From Dentipellis sp. KUC8613 (Eukaryota > Basidiomycota > Agaricomycetes > Russulales > Hericiaceae): 64,000 nucleotides of DNA. Below, in pieces: positions 23,032-35,581 of this stretch. How positions within the stretch are numbered: the stretch's first letter is position 1; each line of letters opens with the position of its first letter. The notes beneath the pieces are model-generated. The model saw only the letters and a program-made list of their open reading frames with translations, did no database searches and was not told the DNA's origin. Location: contig NSJX01000004.1 in NCBI GenBank assembly GCA_002286715.1, positions 694,253-758,252 of the forward strand, in the 5' to 3' direction. The translations under genes and the position numbers were made by a program.

Positions 23032-25391
23032 CTACCTGTCGTTCCTCGAGTCCGATATCTGCAGCTCATCCGTCCCAACCCCATTCGGCTCCGGCGTGTT
23101 GTCATTCATTCCATCACCACTGACCGACGCAGCTCGCGACTCCCCTCCCGAGGCCGCCGTGTCCACGTCCATCGGCGCTAGAGCGGGAGCGAGGGTAGTA
23201 TGGCCACTAGGTCCGGCACCGTGTGTAGACGTGGGGCCCGTCGCGGTCATGATGCCCACGCCCATCCCGAACTTGCGGCCCGCGCGGCTGCTGTTGCTGC
23301 TTATTGATTCCCTTTCACGGTGTGATGCGCGATTGCGGCGGCCCCCGCCTCCAGTGTCTTCGTCGTCGGAATCAGAGAGCTCGCCGTCGGCTTGCACGCG
23401 TCTGTCGAGCAGGGCTTGTGGTCGGCGGTCGTTCGGGTCGAGCATGTCTTCGTCCTGATTCATATCGTCCATCTCTGCATCGATGGGTAATGTTGGTACA
23501 TCTAGGAACGTAGATGAGATTGGTCAGTTCGCCCTTTTGCGAGGCGGAGGCTAAGTGAGGATACGTACCTGTCATCTGCACACTTGGAGGACCTCCGACG
23601 TTTCGCAGGTGTTCCATGACTATTGACTTGACACGATCCAAGTATTGTCGGGTGTTTAGGTCTTCAGTATTCGATGGTCTGACGTTCAGTTGGTAGTCCG
23701 GTCCGAAATACTCGTAGTATTCATTGACTGGAATGTCTAGATTATATCAACAGTCAGCGCGCGTTCTACCTCTGCTAATAGAGGAGACAAGTCGTACCAG
23801 CCCCCAGCTCGACACCAGTTGCTAAGCCTGTCTCAAATGCCCATGCGCGGCTGACGTTGCGCATCGTGTAGCCACCACCACCGACCAGGAGTAATGGTTT
23901 GTTGAAAGATTTTACAAATCTGACGCAATTTGCGTGCCCTGGAAGAGATGCCAGAATGTATCAGAGATGAAATGCGATGAACATACCTCGCATCGACAGG
24001 TTGAAGCATCCGAGCTTATCCCCAGCTAACGAATCTGTGCCACATTGCAGTACAACGGCTGCCGGGTCATACGACTCCATGACTTGCCTGATGACCTGTA
24101 ACAATGTTAAGAGGCTTCTCACAATGCAAACGTATATCAAAAGATGACTTACAGGCTCGAAAATACTCTTGTAATTCTCGTCGTTGATACCGTCTCTAAG
24201 CGGGAAGTTCAGAGCATAGTTCTTGCCCTTGCCGATCCCCACATCCTGATAAAGGGGGCATCAGCGCGCGAAAGTTGAATGTCAAGTATAAGGGGTACGT
24301 ACGCGCAGTTCGCCTGTCCCAGGGAAGAACTCTCCATATTTATGGAAACTGCAGGTCATCACTCTGTCAGTCGTGTAGAAGGCTTCTTCGACGCCATCTC
24401 CATGATGCACGTCGATGTCGATGTAAAGCACTCGTGAATGATATCTGTAATTTGGTTAGTGTCAACCCCACCGTTAGTACCGTATAACACTGACCTGAGC
24501 AATTCGAGGATCCCGAGGACGATATCTATAGCAGAAAGTAAGTTCACGAGCAGATGAGTGAGTGAATGATAGCCTACCATTTACGTAACAGAAACCACTG
24601 GCTTCGCTCTTCTTTGCGTGATGGAGCCCCCCTGCCCAATTTACTGCGATGTCGCATTTGTCTCTGCTTAGGCGGGCAGCACCCTCTAACGATTCGCAGT
24701 TGAGATACACAGACAAGCCAGTTTCGTTCAGTATGGCGCTTACCCATCGAACCCCCTGCTGATATTGAACAGTAGTCGAACAACCCATCGAAGACCGGGC
24801 AGTCGTCACCGACGTTGCCTGAACACCAAGCACGGTTCATCTCCAGAACGAAGAGAGCGTCTGAGACACATACACTTATGTTGCTCCTTGACAAAGGAAT
24901 TCATGTTACTGGGTGTGATGCGGCTGAGGAAATCCACATATTCGTCTGAATGGAATTGTGTCATCTCGCGCTTGGTGGCAGGTTTCGCGCGCTGCCAGTG
25001 GAAAGGTTCGGGTGAGCAAGGGTTCTTAGTCTATACATATTGAAAGCGTAATATATGTACTTACAAATATTTCCATTCGTTTATACAGACCATAGTTCAT
25101 CACAAGCGAATGGCACATCCGTATCCGGGTTGGCTTCATACTTGTGGGAGGTGCAAAATCAGCCTACAGGCAATCAGGGATTGGCCGAACATACGGGTGT
25201 ACGTACGGATGTCCAGGACCATAATGAAAGCCTCCAACGTCCGAGTCGAAGAAATAACACTAGAGGGGGAGTGGTCAGTAGACGCCAATTCAGTAAGCGA
25301 GCCGCGCGGTGGGCGGAGGCGGTCAGAGTTTGGAAAAACATACGACACGTTTCTTCCTCTCGCCTTCGATCTCGTACATTTCGCCCGGCAT
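23032..25391 (-). CDS. RPD3: Class I histone deacetylase, Rpd3 type
   Basis: Zinc-dependent lysine deacetylase, the catalytic core of Rpd3/Sin3 corepressor complexes. Thirteen exons: 25344-25391, 25207-25259, 25065-25140, 24874-24991, 24744-24818, 24578-24685, 24495-24525, 24303-24444, 24153-24245, 23987-24095, 23798-23938, 23569-23736 and 23032-23501; 543 residues. The catalytic dyad H145/H146 lies in [18 protein letters not shown]. The zinc ligands are D181 and H183 in [12 protein letters not shown] plus the conserved Asp of the DSLAGDKLG segment. The Tyr loop is [15 protein letters not shown]. Beyond the ~390-residue catalytic domain lies a disordered acidic tail ([11 protein letters not shown], Ser/Thr-rich, ending ISDSRNDR), longer than in yeast Rpd3. 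All catalytic residues are present. Confidence 0.97.
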
Positions 25392-25689
25392 TTTTGTGGC
25401 GACTAGAAGGGTGGAGGTGAACCAAATGTGAGGAGAAGAGTGAAAGACGCGGAGCAAGTTCGCGCCGAAGACGAATCCCCGATTTGGGCAGGTCACGCTG
25501 ACGCTACGTGCCGTGCACGTGGATTTGTTTGCCAAAAGCCTTCATTGGATTTTAGCGAACAAAGCAGCTGGTATGCTGTTCAGAAAGCAAATCGAGCAGA
25601 AGAATGTCTATATATCTCTGCGTACAATATTTCGGATAGCTATGTACCGATAGGTGAAAGGTGAAATAAAAGTCTACTGTCCGAGGTAA

Positions 25690-26519
25690 CTACATTTTGT
25701 GTTTCCCCAACGGTGCTTCTGTGCCTCGGTATACTAGGGTCGAAGGGGCAAACCCAAAAGTGTCCTCCAATTGAATGCCCTGTGTTACAAGCATTGTCAG
25801 TAGATAAATGCGACGTGAAATCATAGTACGCACAAGCTCTCCTGCAATTACTCTCACCTGGAGGGTGTTCAGCCTAATGTTACATCGTAGACAAAGAAGT
25901 GCTCACCATCGACCAGTGGTGCACGGCGTGCAGAGCAGCGAACCAGAGCTGCGGCACGATGATTGAGTCGAGGGTCCACCAGAGCACTGTAATCCATTAC
26001 CTCTCTGCCAAAAGTAGACTGAAATGTTTGCTCGTAAGGGGTGACTGCGTTCAGAGTCAAAGGCGTGTCCAGCCTGCTTCGTGGAACGACGTCCTCAAGC
26101 GTGCTGATGATGTCTTTTATTGCGTCAAGAGCAGCTAGTCGACTGGATTCCATAGGTGTATTTCTTGAGCGGGTGTCGTACGACATGACATGGGGTGGCT
26201 GGGATGCTGCACATGCAAGGAGCAACGCGAAATGATCGCGTGCATGACGAAGGTGCTTCCCTGATGGAACTTGGTGAGACAGGTCCGGGCAACAGGCGAC
26301 AGTTTACTCACCTATCGTAGACCCGGGCAAGAACTTCGAATTATATGTGAGCTGATCGTCAGAGGATAGGGAGTTGTTCAGCAGGTCTACAGCCTGCTCC
26401 AAGACCTTGACGGAAACGTCCTGCAGCTGCTCCAGGTTGCGGGCTTCGTCTTCTGTACGGCCGGGGTCGGGTGAAGAATAGGGCATAGTGGTAAAGGACG
26501 TCTGGACGATAGACTGCAT
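25690..26519 (-). CDS. DinB/YfiT-like putative metal-binding protein
   Basis: 207 residues (196 if the second ATG at 26486 is used). Exons: 26312-26519, 26001-26260, 25907-25948, 25834-25857 and 25690-25779. Features of the DinB four-helix fold: GKHLRHARDHFALLL with candidate His ligands, the VMSYDTRSRNTPMESSRLAA segment typical of this family, and WFAALHAVHHWSMVRVIAG carrying the paired His. DinB-like proteins bind a divalent metal through three histidines; substrates are unknown for this fungal branch. One exon is only 24 nt. The gene is divergent from LSC2. Confidence 0.8.
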
Positions 26520-27055
26520 AATGGAGGGATCGAGGGCGGAGGGTGGAGCAGGACGGTGGGACTAGACAGATCGGGGCCGTGGTTTACCTTATTTATTCAA
26601 TTGAAAGGCTGGGGCAGGGTTGCCAGCGAAGAGGCGGCACAAAACACAGACAAGAGGCCGCGCGGAAGCCATGAGGCCTCTCGAGGCAGTTCTCTCGCGT
26701 GCGTGTAAAAGGGTAGCAAGCCAAAGCCAATCATAGAATTGCAAGCAGGAAAAGATCTGTCTCTCTACACAATTGTGGGCAGCTCGTGGTACGAGAGCAG
26801 CCCGCACTCAAAAGTGAGAATATGGATCTGCCAGAACTGCGCCCAGGACCAGATCCGAAGACCAGGGGGTGAGAGACAGGAAGAACGCACTGCAGAGGTC
26901 CGACCGTCGTCGTCGTTCTGGCATGAGAAAAAACGGCGGTCCGTCCTCGAGCGTATGATATCCTCTATGCTCACGTAAGCGGCATTGCCTTCCCCGCTTA
27001 AAGATCCTTTAGTCCCGCTGCCGTCCCTACACCCTCATTCTACACTTCTCCCCAG
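26520..27055. promoter_or_regulatory. Divergent promoter region, DinB-like gene and LSC2
   Basis: About 536 bp between two divergently transcribed starts. Pyrimidine-rich leader (TCCCTACACCCTCATTCTACAC) precedes LSC2. No gene recognised. Confidence 0.5.
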
Positions 27056-28785
27056 ATGCTCGCCTCCCTCAGGAAAGCAGGATCTTTCGCCCGCGTATGT
27101 TTTTTTCTGTCTTTGTTTTTCATCTGCTAATTCTCTTGCAGGCCGCGTCTGCGGGTCAGAGGCGCTTCCTCTCTATCCATGAATACCAATCTGTAAAGCT
27201 GCTCAACTCCGTTCGTGTTTTTGCCTTCTGGTCGCGTTCCGCTCGTCTCACCGACGCGTGTAGTACAACATACCCACTCCCAAAAGCATACCCGCTCACA
27301 CTGCCGAAGAGGCCTTCGAAGCCGCGAAGGTCTTTGGTATGTGACATGTCACCTGTATCCAAGTAGCTACTCTGACTGTGCATCCGCTAGTAGGAAAGGA
27401 TGGCTCTGTTATCAAAGCCCAAGTCCTTGCAGGAGGACGTGGAAAGGGCAGGTTCGACAACGGCCTGCAGGGAGGCGTGCATATGGTCGGGAGGTACGTC
27501 CGTAACGTCGCGAAGCGCGGGTCAGCATGCTGACAGGTGATTTCAGTCCTGAGCAGGCGAGGGAGTACGCCAGCCAGATGCTTGGGGCAAAGCTCATCAC
27601 CAAGCAGACCGGCGCTGGCGGGCGTATCTGCAATGCTGTTAGTTGGTCCATCCTTCACCCTGCCGAAGCGCATTCAAGCTTCTTTCCTTCTAGGTCATGC
27701 TCGCGGAGCGCCGGGACCCCGCACATGAGTACTATGTTGCCGTTCTGAACGACCGCGTAACGCAGGGAGTCGTCCTCGTCGCGTCGTCGCAGGGTGGTAT
27801 GAACATTGAGGAGGTCGCCGCTAAGGACCCCAGTGCCATCATCACCACGCCCATCCCGTTGTCCACCGGCCTCAGCCATGAGTCTGCTCTCGAGGTCGCG
27901 AACAAGTTGGGCTTCACCACTGAGGAGGCCAAGAAGGAGGCCGCCGACATCTTCGTCAACCTGTACAAGATTTTCAAGGATAAGGACGCCACGCAAATCG
28001 AGATCAACCCTCTTGCTGAGACGACCGACGGCCATGTCCTCTGGTAATACCTTACATCCTGACCGTTGAACCACCGCTCACCCGTGTTTGTGCAGCATGG
28101 ATGCCAAATTTGGGTTCGACGACAACGCGGAGTTCCGTCAGAAGGAAGTGTTCGACCTCCGTGATATCTCGCAGGAGGAGCCGTCCGAGGTCGAGGCCCA
28201 GAAGGCGAACCTCAACTTCATCAAGCTGGACGGAAACATCGGCTGCCTCGTCAATGGTGCCGGCCTGGCCATGGCCACCATGGACGTGCTGGCCCTCCAC
28301 GGAGGCCAGCCTGCCAACTTCTTGGACGTCGGAGGGTTCGTATCTCCGCTTGGTTCGCTATTCATGGTCACTGACAGTCGTAAACAGAGGTGCGACCCCC
28401 GAGACGGTCAAGAAGGCCTTCGAGATCCTGACCTCCGACCCCAAGGTCAAGAGCATCTTCATCAACATCTTCGGTGGTAAGGATTCAGTCGTTTGGCATG
28501 CTTCCTCCGATCTCACGCGCACTGCTAGGTATCATGCGCTGCGACTACATCGCCGAGGGTGTCATCAAGGCCGCGCACGAGCTTTCCATGAACATTCCTT
28601 TGGTTGTGCGTCTCAAGGGCACAAAGGAGGCCGAGGCCAAGCAGTAAGTCCACTAGCTCCACGCTTCCACTGAGCCGCACTAAATACGCACTCCCAGGAT
28701 GATCCGCGACTCTGGCCTCAAAATCATTCCCTTCGACGGTTTAGACGAGGCGGCGGAACGCGCAGCCCAGCTGGCTCTCGCGTGA
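27056..28785 (+). CDS. LSC2: Succinyl-CoA ligase beta subunit, mitochondrial
   Basis: TCA-cycle enzyme that interconverts succinyl-CoA and succinate with ATP or GTP formation; the beta subunit carries the ATP-grasp nucleotide site. Ten exons: 27056-27094, 27142-27210, 27264-27336, 27394-27493, 27547-27637, 27694-28043, 28096-28335, 28388-28476, 28529-28643 and 28698-28785; 417 residues. A presequence ([20 protein letters not shown]) precedes [18 protein letters not shown]. Core blocks: [42 protein letters not shown] and [14 protein letters not shown]. Ends RAAQLALA. All phases agree. Confidence 0.97.
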
Positions 28786-29001
28786 CCGCGTTCTTTAGAT
28801 CTATAGACTTACGTCCGCTTAGAACCCGCGGTTATAATATCGTTCGTGTGGGCATATGCATGATGGTGGGATATTTGCAAGGAATCATAAGATGACTAGC
28901 GCACAGTACCGTAAAGACAACAAAGCGTTCAGCACACAAAAAACACTGTAACAGTAGAAGAAACAACATCGACATCAACATCAACAACGCGCCGCCCACG
29001 T
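28786..29001. terminator. Convergent 3' flanks of LSC2 and the disordered protein gene
   Basis: 216 bp between convergent stops. AT-rich with CATCAACATCAAC repeats just beyond; likely shared polyadenylation region. Confidence 0.4.
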
Positions 29002-32000
29002 CTACCACGCAGGCCGCGCGTACGCGTTTGGCGGAGCCGTCCCGTACCCACCGGGGTGCGGCGGGGGGTGCTGGTGCAGATGTGGCTGCGGGTGCGGCTG
29101 GTGGTTCGGCGGCGCGTGGTGCATGACGGGCATGCCGTACGGGCTGCGCATCTCGCCACGCCCGGCGGGCATGGGCGAGTAGCTCGGCTGAACCTGCATC
29201 ACAGGCGCGTGCATCAAGACGGGGCTGCTCGAGTACATCGGCATGTTGGGGTGTGGGTGCGCGTGCGCGTGCGGATGCGGGGGCCCCGCGTGCGACATGA
29301 CGGGGCTCATGACCGGGGGCCCGCGGCCTCGCCCCTGGCCGTTCGAGGCTGGCTTCTGCTGGCCCTGCTGCACCTGCGGAGGCGGGCCTCCCTGCACCAT
29401 CGTGGCTGGAGAAGCGGCATACATCGCGGGCGGCCCGCCGGGTGAAGGATACGACATGTACTGGGCTGGGTATGGCGACGGTATCGGCCGCATCATGGTA
29501 CCTGGGGCAGGAGGACCAGAGCTTTGCACGGGCATCCAGACGGGGTGGCCGTACGGAGGCGAAGGTCCGTTCACCATGACCGGCCCTGCGACAGGGCTAG
29601 GGGTCATGACTTGCGGGTACATGGCTGGTGCTGGCGAATGGCTCATCATCGGTGATGGGTAGCCTGGATACGCGGGGCGCATACTCTGAGCAGGTCCGGA
29701 GGGTGGTGGGTAGCTGGACTGGTGATTCGACGAATTCGACAATGATGATGGCGTGGGCGTTGGCTTTGTTGACGATCCCGCTGGTGGCGAAGGGACTTGC
29801 TGGAAAGCCCGTGTCACGTCGTGCAAGGACATTCGTGACGGTCCATGCGGTACAACAGGCGGGGGAGTTTCTCCATCTTCAGATTTCACCTCCTGCAACG
29901 TGAATGGCACGGTCAAGTCGTCTGCAATCGCCTCTAGCGAGTTAACGCCTTTGATCTCTGCTTTCGGAGACGTTTGTGACCAGAGACGTTTGAGCTGCTC
30001 GGGATCTGGTACACGTGACGGGGAGTCTTTGACGAAAGAGGAAGAAGGCTTCGTCCAAGAAGTGGAGGAGGTTTGCGGGGACGGGTGCTCATTCTGCGAT
30101 GCTCGTTAGATTCTACTTTACAAAAATCAATTATAAATCCTTACCGAGTTTTCCAACAATGCATTGTCGGCTTTTCGATTCGCTGAAGGCGATTTCACTT
30201 CGCTGCCAATGGGAGCTTGCCCTGCGCGCTCGGTCTTCGCGGACGCGCTCGGCGTGACAATGGGATCGTCGGGCGAAAGAGAAGTTGCTTGCACGGGAGC
30301 AGGCTGCTCCGAATCTTCCAGCTCGCTACTGACGATGAACTTGACCGGCGTCTTGTCCTGGTCCTGCTCGACTTGTGAGCCCCGGTAGGACGCCACGGCT
30401 GCCCCGGCGGGCATCTTTGGTTGTGTTCGTACACCTTTGCCAGCTCCTTGGGCCTGGTCTGAGCCCGTGTCTGGCGGCGGGGAGCGACTGACAGTTTCCA
30501 GCTGTTGCACCGTGAGGCTGTCGTTGTCATTGTGCATGGAAGCAGAAGCAGTGACCGGTGGCTTCGTTCTCCAGCTAGGAAGACTGTCAACGTCGCGCGA
30601 TGGAGGTGCAGATGGCCCATCCGAACGGACACCCAAAGGTTTGGAAGGGAGATTCACTTTCGGGTTCGCAGCGTCTCCAGAATCGCTTGGCCTTACACCA
30701 GGTCGATGCCTTGGCAACACCACCCTGTACCTGACTTTACCCTTGAACGCTTGTGGTTTGCGAATGAGAACATCATTGAGCGAGAGGTCCTTGCGGGTCA
30801 TTCCTTCTACTGGAGGGTCCCAAGACAGGATCTCCCAGCGGACCGGGCTCGGAGATAACCGCCACAGGTGCATCTGCTTCTTCGAAAGTGGCTCCCGAGG
30901 CTGGACTTTCGGTAGCTTCACCGTAAACGTTTTCCACGCTTGAACGGTGATATCGGGAGGCTCTGCAGCTGTTCTGAGGAAATCAGCGGGTGGAATATGG
31001 AGTCGCTGGGCATGCGGCTGAACGCGAGGGTGAACATGGACCGGAGCATGGGCCGGGGCGTGTGTCGGAGCTTGGAATCCAGGTGGACGAGGTCGCATTG
31101 CCGGTGGGAGCCACTTCGCAGATTTTGGAGGCTCTGCCCTCTCGGGAGGTGCAACAGGAGGAGGGGAGGCCGGCCTCTCGACCGACTTGTTCTCCTTCTG
31201 ACCCTCTCCCGGGGCGTCTTTGTGAGACTCGCGTTGTGCAGCCAAGGCGCCCTTGATGCGCGACATGGTATCGTCCAGGGTAGACATTGAGGCTTCGCGA
31301 TATGCAGGCGTTATCCGCGGAGAGCGCATCAGATGATGATTGGAAGGCAAGTTGCCCGGCTGAGTGAGAGGCGGGTTGCCTGTTGGATGCTCTGTCCAGC
31401 CATGGGGTCGGAGGGGAGATGTAGGACCACTGTATCCTCCCTGAGACGCTCTTGACAACGATGGACCTGATGACTTTGCGTCCAGTCTCTCATCTCGCCC
31501 TGGTTCAGCTTGCGCAGTGGTGGGAGGCACGTGCGGCCGCTCTTCACCACTCACAGATGGCTTTCGTCTCCATGTCGAAGCAACGTCGCCTCGTGACGGT
31601 GGCGGGAGCTCGCGTGCTACAGGAGGGTGGCCGTCTTCGAAGAAATCGCTAGCAACGGGCCTAGGAGGTCGACGGCCCGAGAGAGGCTGAGGAGGGAGCT
31701 CCGGGGCAGGCTTCTCTGCGCCCACAAACTTGCCCATGTCTGAGAAGTCAACTTCTTCAATACCTTCGTGAGGATCAAGGGAGAGCATCTCGATCTCTGC
31801 AATCTTCGGTGCCGGAGGCAGTGGGGTAGTCGGGCTGATGGTGGGCGGGGGCGGGTGGGGTCGCGGCTCGCGAGTGGCGATTGGAGGCAATGGTGCCGCT
31901 TTGCTCCTCCAGGACTCGACTTCGGTGGCAGGGGAAACTATTGGTCCAGTCGCATGCGTACTGCGATGAGAAGTCGTGCGAGTCATCCATGCCCGAGGAG

Positions 32001-34358
32001 CAACGTCGATGTCCGAAGGCGTCGGCCTCGAGGACGATGTTCTGACTAGCGGTGGCTTTTCAGGTAACGACGCAGTTGGTCTCGACTCCGTTGCGGCGAC
32101 CGATGCATGCTGAGCTTTGGCTTTGTCCTGAGCGGCCTAGAGCCAACAACATTAGTTCATAGATCAACTTCTCAGTAATTATAATAGCTAACCTGTCGCT
32201 CGCTCGCTTCTTGCTCCTCTTTCTCGCGCTTCTGGGCATTGATCTTCTCCTCAAGCTCAGCAGCTTTTTTACGCGCACGCTCCCTCTCTTTCTCCCGTTC
32301 CTCTTCTTCCTGTTGTCGCCGAAGCCTGGCACGCTCGGCTGCCGAGTGCATGGCGGCTTTACGCACTTCCTCGACATCGACCAAAGGAGCCGTGGTTGAT
32401 TGAGGAGAACCTTCTGAAATGGCCGAATTGCGAGTTAGGCTAGGTGAATGGGGGACACGACTTTCCACAGGAGACGTGTCCTGGCGAGCGAGCTCTTGAT
32501 GCCAAGGCTCTCGCGATGAAGCCGACCGCCGTGATGAAGGGTGAGGGGGGAGAGGATGGGGGAGAGGATGATGCTGGGGTGCTAGTGGTGAACCGCCAGA
32601 AGCCAGGTGCGGTGGTAGCTGACGTCCTCCTTCTCGATGCAATTCTTGATGTACAGAGACGGGAGAGAGCTGGAAGCTGGAATTTGAGGCACGCCTACCT
32701 CGATCTGGCGGTCGACCATCGAAGCCGTGGGATGGGGGTAAGTCACGTCGATGGTGTTCAGATTCTGGGAAGCGTGGTCGTTCTGGCCCATTTCTGTGAA
32801 GCAACTGCATGCTGTGATGAGGTGGTAAGTCTCGTCCATTTCGCGCGTCACCTAGATCAGGAAGTACATTAGCTAAGAGAGACCGAGGGGAGGATGCGAC
32901 ACACCTGAACGGGGGTGTGAGTTTGAGTAGGGCTCCAACCTATTCGAGCGTTCGTTGAAGAGCACACGAGACGCTTCTTGGGGAGATATAGAAGATGTAG
33001 GTGATACTGCCGAACCATGGAGAGGAGCACCGTTCCGTGGGCGACTCAGAGTGGGTGAGGGTCTCGACCGCGGCCAACTTCTGTCGTAGTCGTTGTCGTC
33101 TGCAAATCGCTCTTCCTTACTCACCGATGCATCGGGCACCTGCGCGGAAGATGAAGGCGAGATCTGTGAGTCGCCCGGGGGTGAAGCACGCCTTTGAGGA
33201 CTCTCGGCCGGCTGAATTTTGTACTGTCTGCCATCGCCAAACTCGATGACACCGCCAAGAAAATCATCGTTATCTTCTTCCATCTGTCAGAGAAACAGTT
33301 CGTTCAGACTGTCCAGACCGGCTTCAAAGCACTGACCTCATCCCAGTGGTGCGCATTCGGGTCTAGATGAACGCCGCGAAAGGCTTCAGCCTCCTGCTGC
33401 ATAGACGGATTTTGCTCAGCGTGGGCTGGGACGGCGGCTTGCTTCTTGTCGATTTGTCTCGCCATACGCACTGGAGACGGGAGATATGCATTGAGCTCAG
33501 CATGCGAGGAAAACCCATGGTAAAAATACACACCTTGTGCAACCTCCGCAGCAGTGGGGAAGTCACTCTGAACCCTCGAGTCCGTCACGCCCGCACCACC
33601 CACGCTGCCTTTGAGATTTCCCCAGACTGGCTTGATGGAACCATTCGGGGCATCTTTCGGTGAAGCAGCAGATGCGCCGCGTGGTTGCGGTTGTATAACT
33701 TTTCCGGCGACAGGTAGTTGCGGGGGACCATGAGGAGCAGATGTAGAGGTAGAAGCATTAGCAGGACTGCTTGTCGCTCCAGGAGAGGGCGCCACGGACG
33801 GCGCGACAGAGGATGGCCGAGACCAACCTGGTCCGGTTGTCGTAGAAGGCTGAGGAGAGGCGGTAAGCTTGGTGGTGACGAGGCGGGAATGTGAAGCCGT
33901 AGGTTGCGACGTCGGTTTCACTGAAACACGACGCACGATGTGTTAGTTAGCCGACAAGTGATAACGTCATTGTACTCGCCTGCTGAACTACTCGACTTCG
34001 GTGTGGCGGAGGTGGAGGAGGCCTGGCTGGATCCAGGGGCGGAATGCGTCTTCTCGAGGAACTTCTTGTTGATGTTGACAGCGCTGAACCTCTTTGGATG
34101 CGGAGCACTGACTACGGGAGCAGTGGAGCTCCCGCTCATGAACGCAGAACCCAGGCTCTTCAAGGATGTCATATGCGATGCCGCGGGAGCGCTTTGGGGT
34201 GCATCCTCGGCGACCTTGTGCTCGATCGCGTTAGGAGTCGCTTCTGCAGACTCGCTCGTAGAGCCATGTGGAGGACCATCGCCATTGACACCTCCTAGCA
34301 CCTCCGCCGAGCCGTTAAGTCCTGAGTTCCCCGGAGTGGTGATATCGGTATTCTCCAT
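29002..34358 (-). CDS. Large intrinsically disordered protein, family unknown
   Basis: 1,694 residues from exons 33980-34358, 33337-33920, 32905-33283, 32193-32851, 30145-32136 and 29002-30093; every phase agrees. ATG 34358 is the only suitable in-frame start. Low-complexity Ser/Pro/Ala sequence dominates. Structured-looking islands are: a KRFSAVNINKKFLEKTHS motif near residue 95; the segment NAHHWDEMEEDNDDFLGGV followed by IEFGDGRQYKI (about 315-345); a long Glu/Arg coiled coil (about 605-667); and a block with AWKTFTVKLPKV and LWRLSPSPVRWEILSWD (about 1060-1140). The last 364 residues are Pro/Met/His-rich (HPHAHAHPHPN). The first intron (33921-33979) begins with GC. I do not recognise a named family; the pattern suggests a scaffold or RNA-granule-type protein, which is speculation. 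Confidence 0.8.
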
Positions 34359-34758
34359 AAACGCGTCTTCAGACGCCACTTGTGCTCGTGTTACGGTTGC
34401 AGCCACTATGCGATGTGTGTGTACGACCTGGGGTCCTGCATACAATCCGAAAGCAATTGAGGAAACGGTGAAAAGGCAACGACAGGGGACAAAGAAAGGG
34501 CCGCTCACGGTGTATGGGGGGAATAGCGGACAATACGTCCAGCGCACGGAAGCAGGAAATAGCAGCGCGCAACGGTGCAGAGATTGGCAGGCCGAGCCAC
34601 GGTCTGGGGATTGCCAATTAGGCAGTCCGCCGGCGTCCTCGGCCCAATCCTTTCTCTTCCACTTCAATGTCTCCCAATGCATTATTTACTCGTACACTAG
34701 CTCTATCAGTACAAAATGGCGCAAGGATGTTACTTTTGTAGCAGCTAAAGTCCATCGC
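34359..34758. promoter_or_regulatory. Upstream region of the disordered-protein gene
   Basis: 400 bp between the start of that gene and the SPF27 stop, both on the minus strand. A 334-codon plus-strand ORF crosses this area but is an antisense shadow. Confidence 0.4.
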
Positions 34759-35581
34759 TCACAACGCACTCGCCAGCTCCGTCTCCCTCTTGTTCAGCCG
34801 GTCGAGTTCAGCCTCCAACGCAACGTTCGCCATCTCAATTTGGAGGACACTCGATATAAGCTCCGTCCAGCGTGTCTCCAAGGAAGTGAGCTGGTTTCCT
34901 ATCCGTGTCTGCAGCCGAGGGATCAGGGCCATGCGTTGGGGTAACGCCGAAATTAGACAGGACATACCTGTGTGTTCTTACGGTCCCTATTAACCTCCGT
35001 TGTTCGCTCCTTCAATTCCTCGAGAAGCTTTTCAGCAATTTTTGCGTCAGCCTCCAAAGTGTAATTGTGTATTCTCCACGCGTTGCTACCGTATTGCTGT
35101 AGGAGCGCAAGGTTATTGTGTCTATACGGGAGTGTCAGCCATGGGGGCGTGTACGAAGAGGATACGTATACGTACCGTATCCGTTGATGTTCCAACTGTG
35201 CATGCGCGTTATCTAACGCTGCTTTCCACTCCTCGTCACTGGCCGGAGTCGATGTAGGGGCAGGTAGCTGGTAACGCGTCGTGTCAATGGCAGCTAATGG
35301 TCGACGTTCTTCGACGCGTTTCATCTCTGCGGCCAGCACTGGATTGTTCTAAAAGCGCAATTATGATTAAAGACACTTTACCAAAAGTCAAGATATCGAC
35401 GTACTGTGAACAGTTCAAAAGCAGGTGGCAGATTGGGATGGAGCCTCTCCTGCTGTAATTTCTGTGTCTCGACGGCCAATTCATGTTGGACCTTCTCTCG
35501 CAGAATTGGATGCTGTTCAAGGTCGTTGTCATAGTAAGGCAGAGAGTCGAAGAAGGGGGTCGTTTGCTGAGAGTCTGCCAT
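34759..35581 (-). CDS. Pre-mRNA splicing factor SPF27/BCAS2
   Basis: Subunit of the Prp19 (NineTeen) complex that activates the spliceosome; homologous to human BCAS2 and S. pombe Cwf7. Exons: 35405-35581, 35176-35348, 34968-35121 and 34759-34908; 217 residues, close to human BCAS2 (225). Diagnostic parts: DSLPYYDNDLEQHPILREKV, ERLHPNLPPAFELF, and the coiled-coil C-terminus QIEMANVALEAELDRL ending ETELASAL. Head-to-head with NDUFS3 across 126 bp. Confidence 0.93.

Noticed and set aside
33940..34944. 334-codon plus-strand ORF
   Set aside because: Lies antisense to the supported first exon of the disordered-protein gene and to SPF27 exon 4; composition has no domain.
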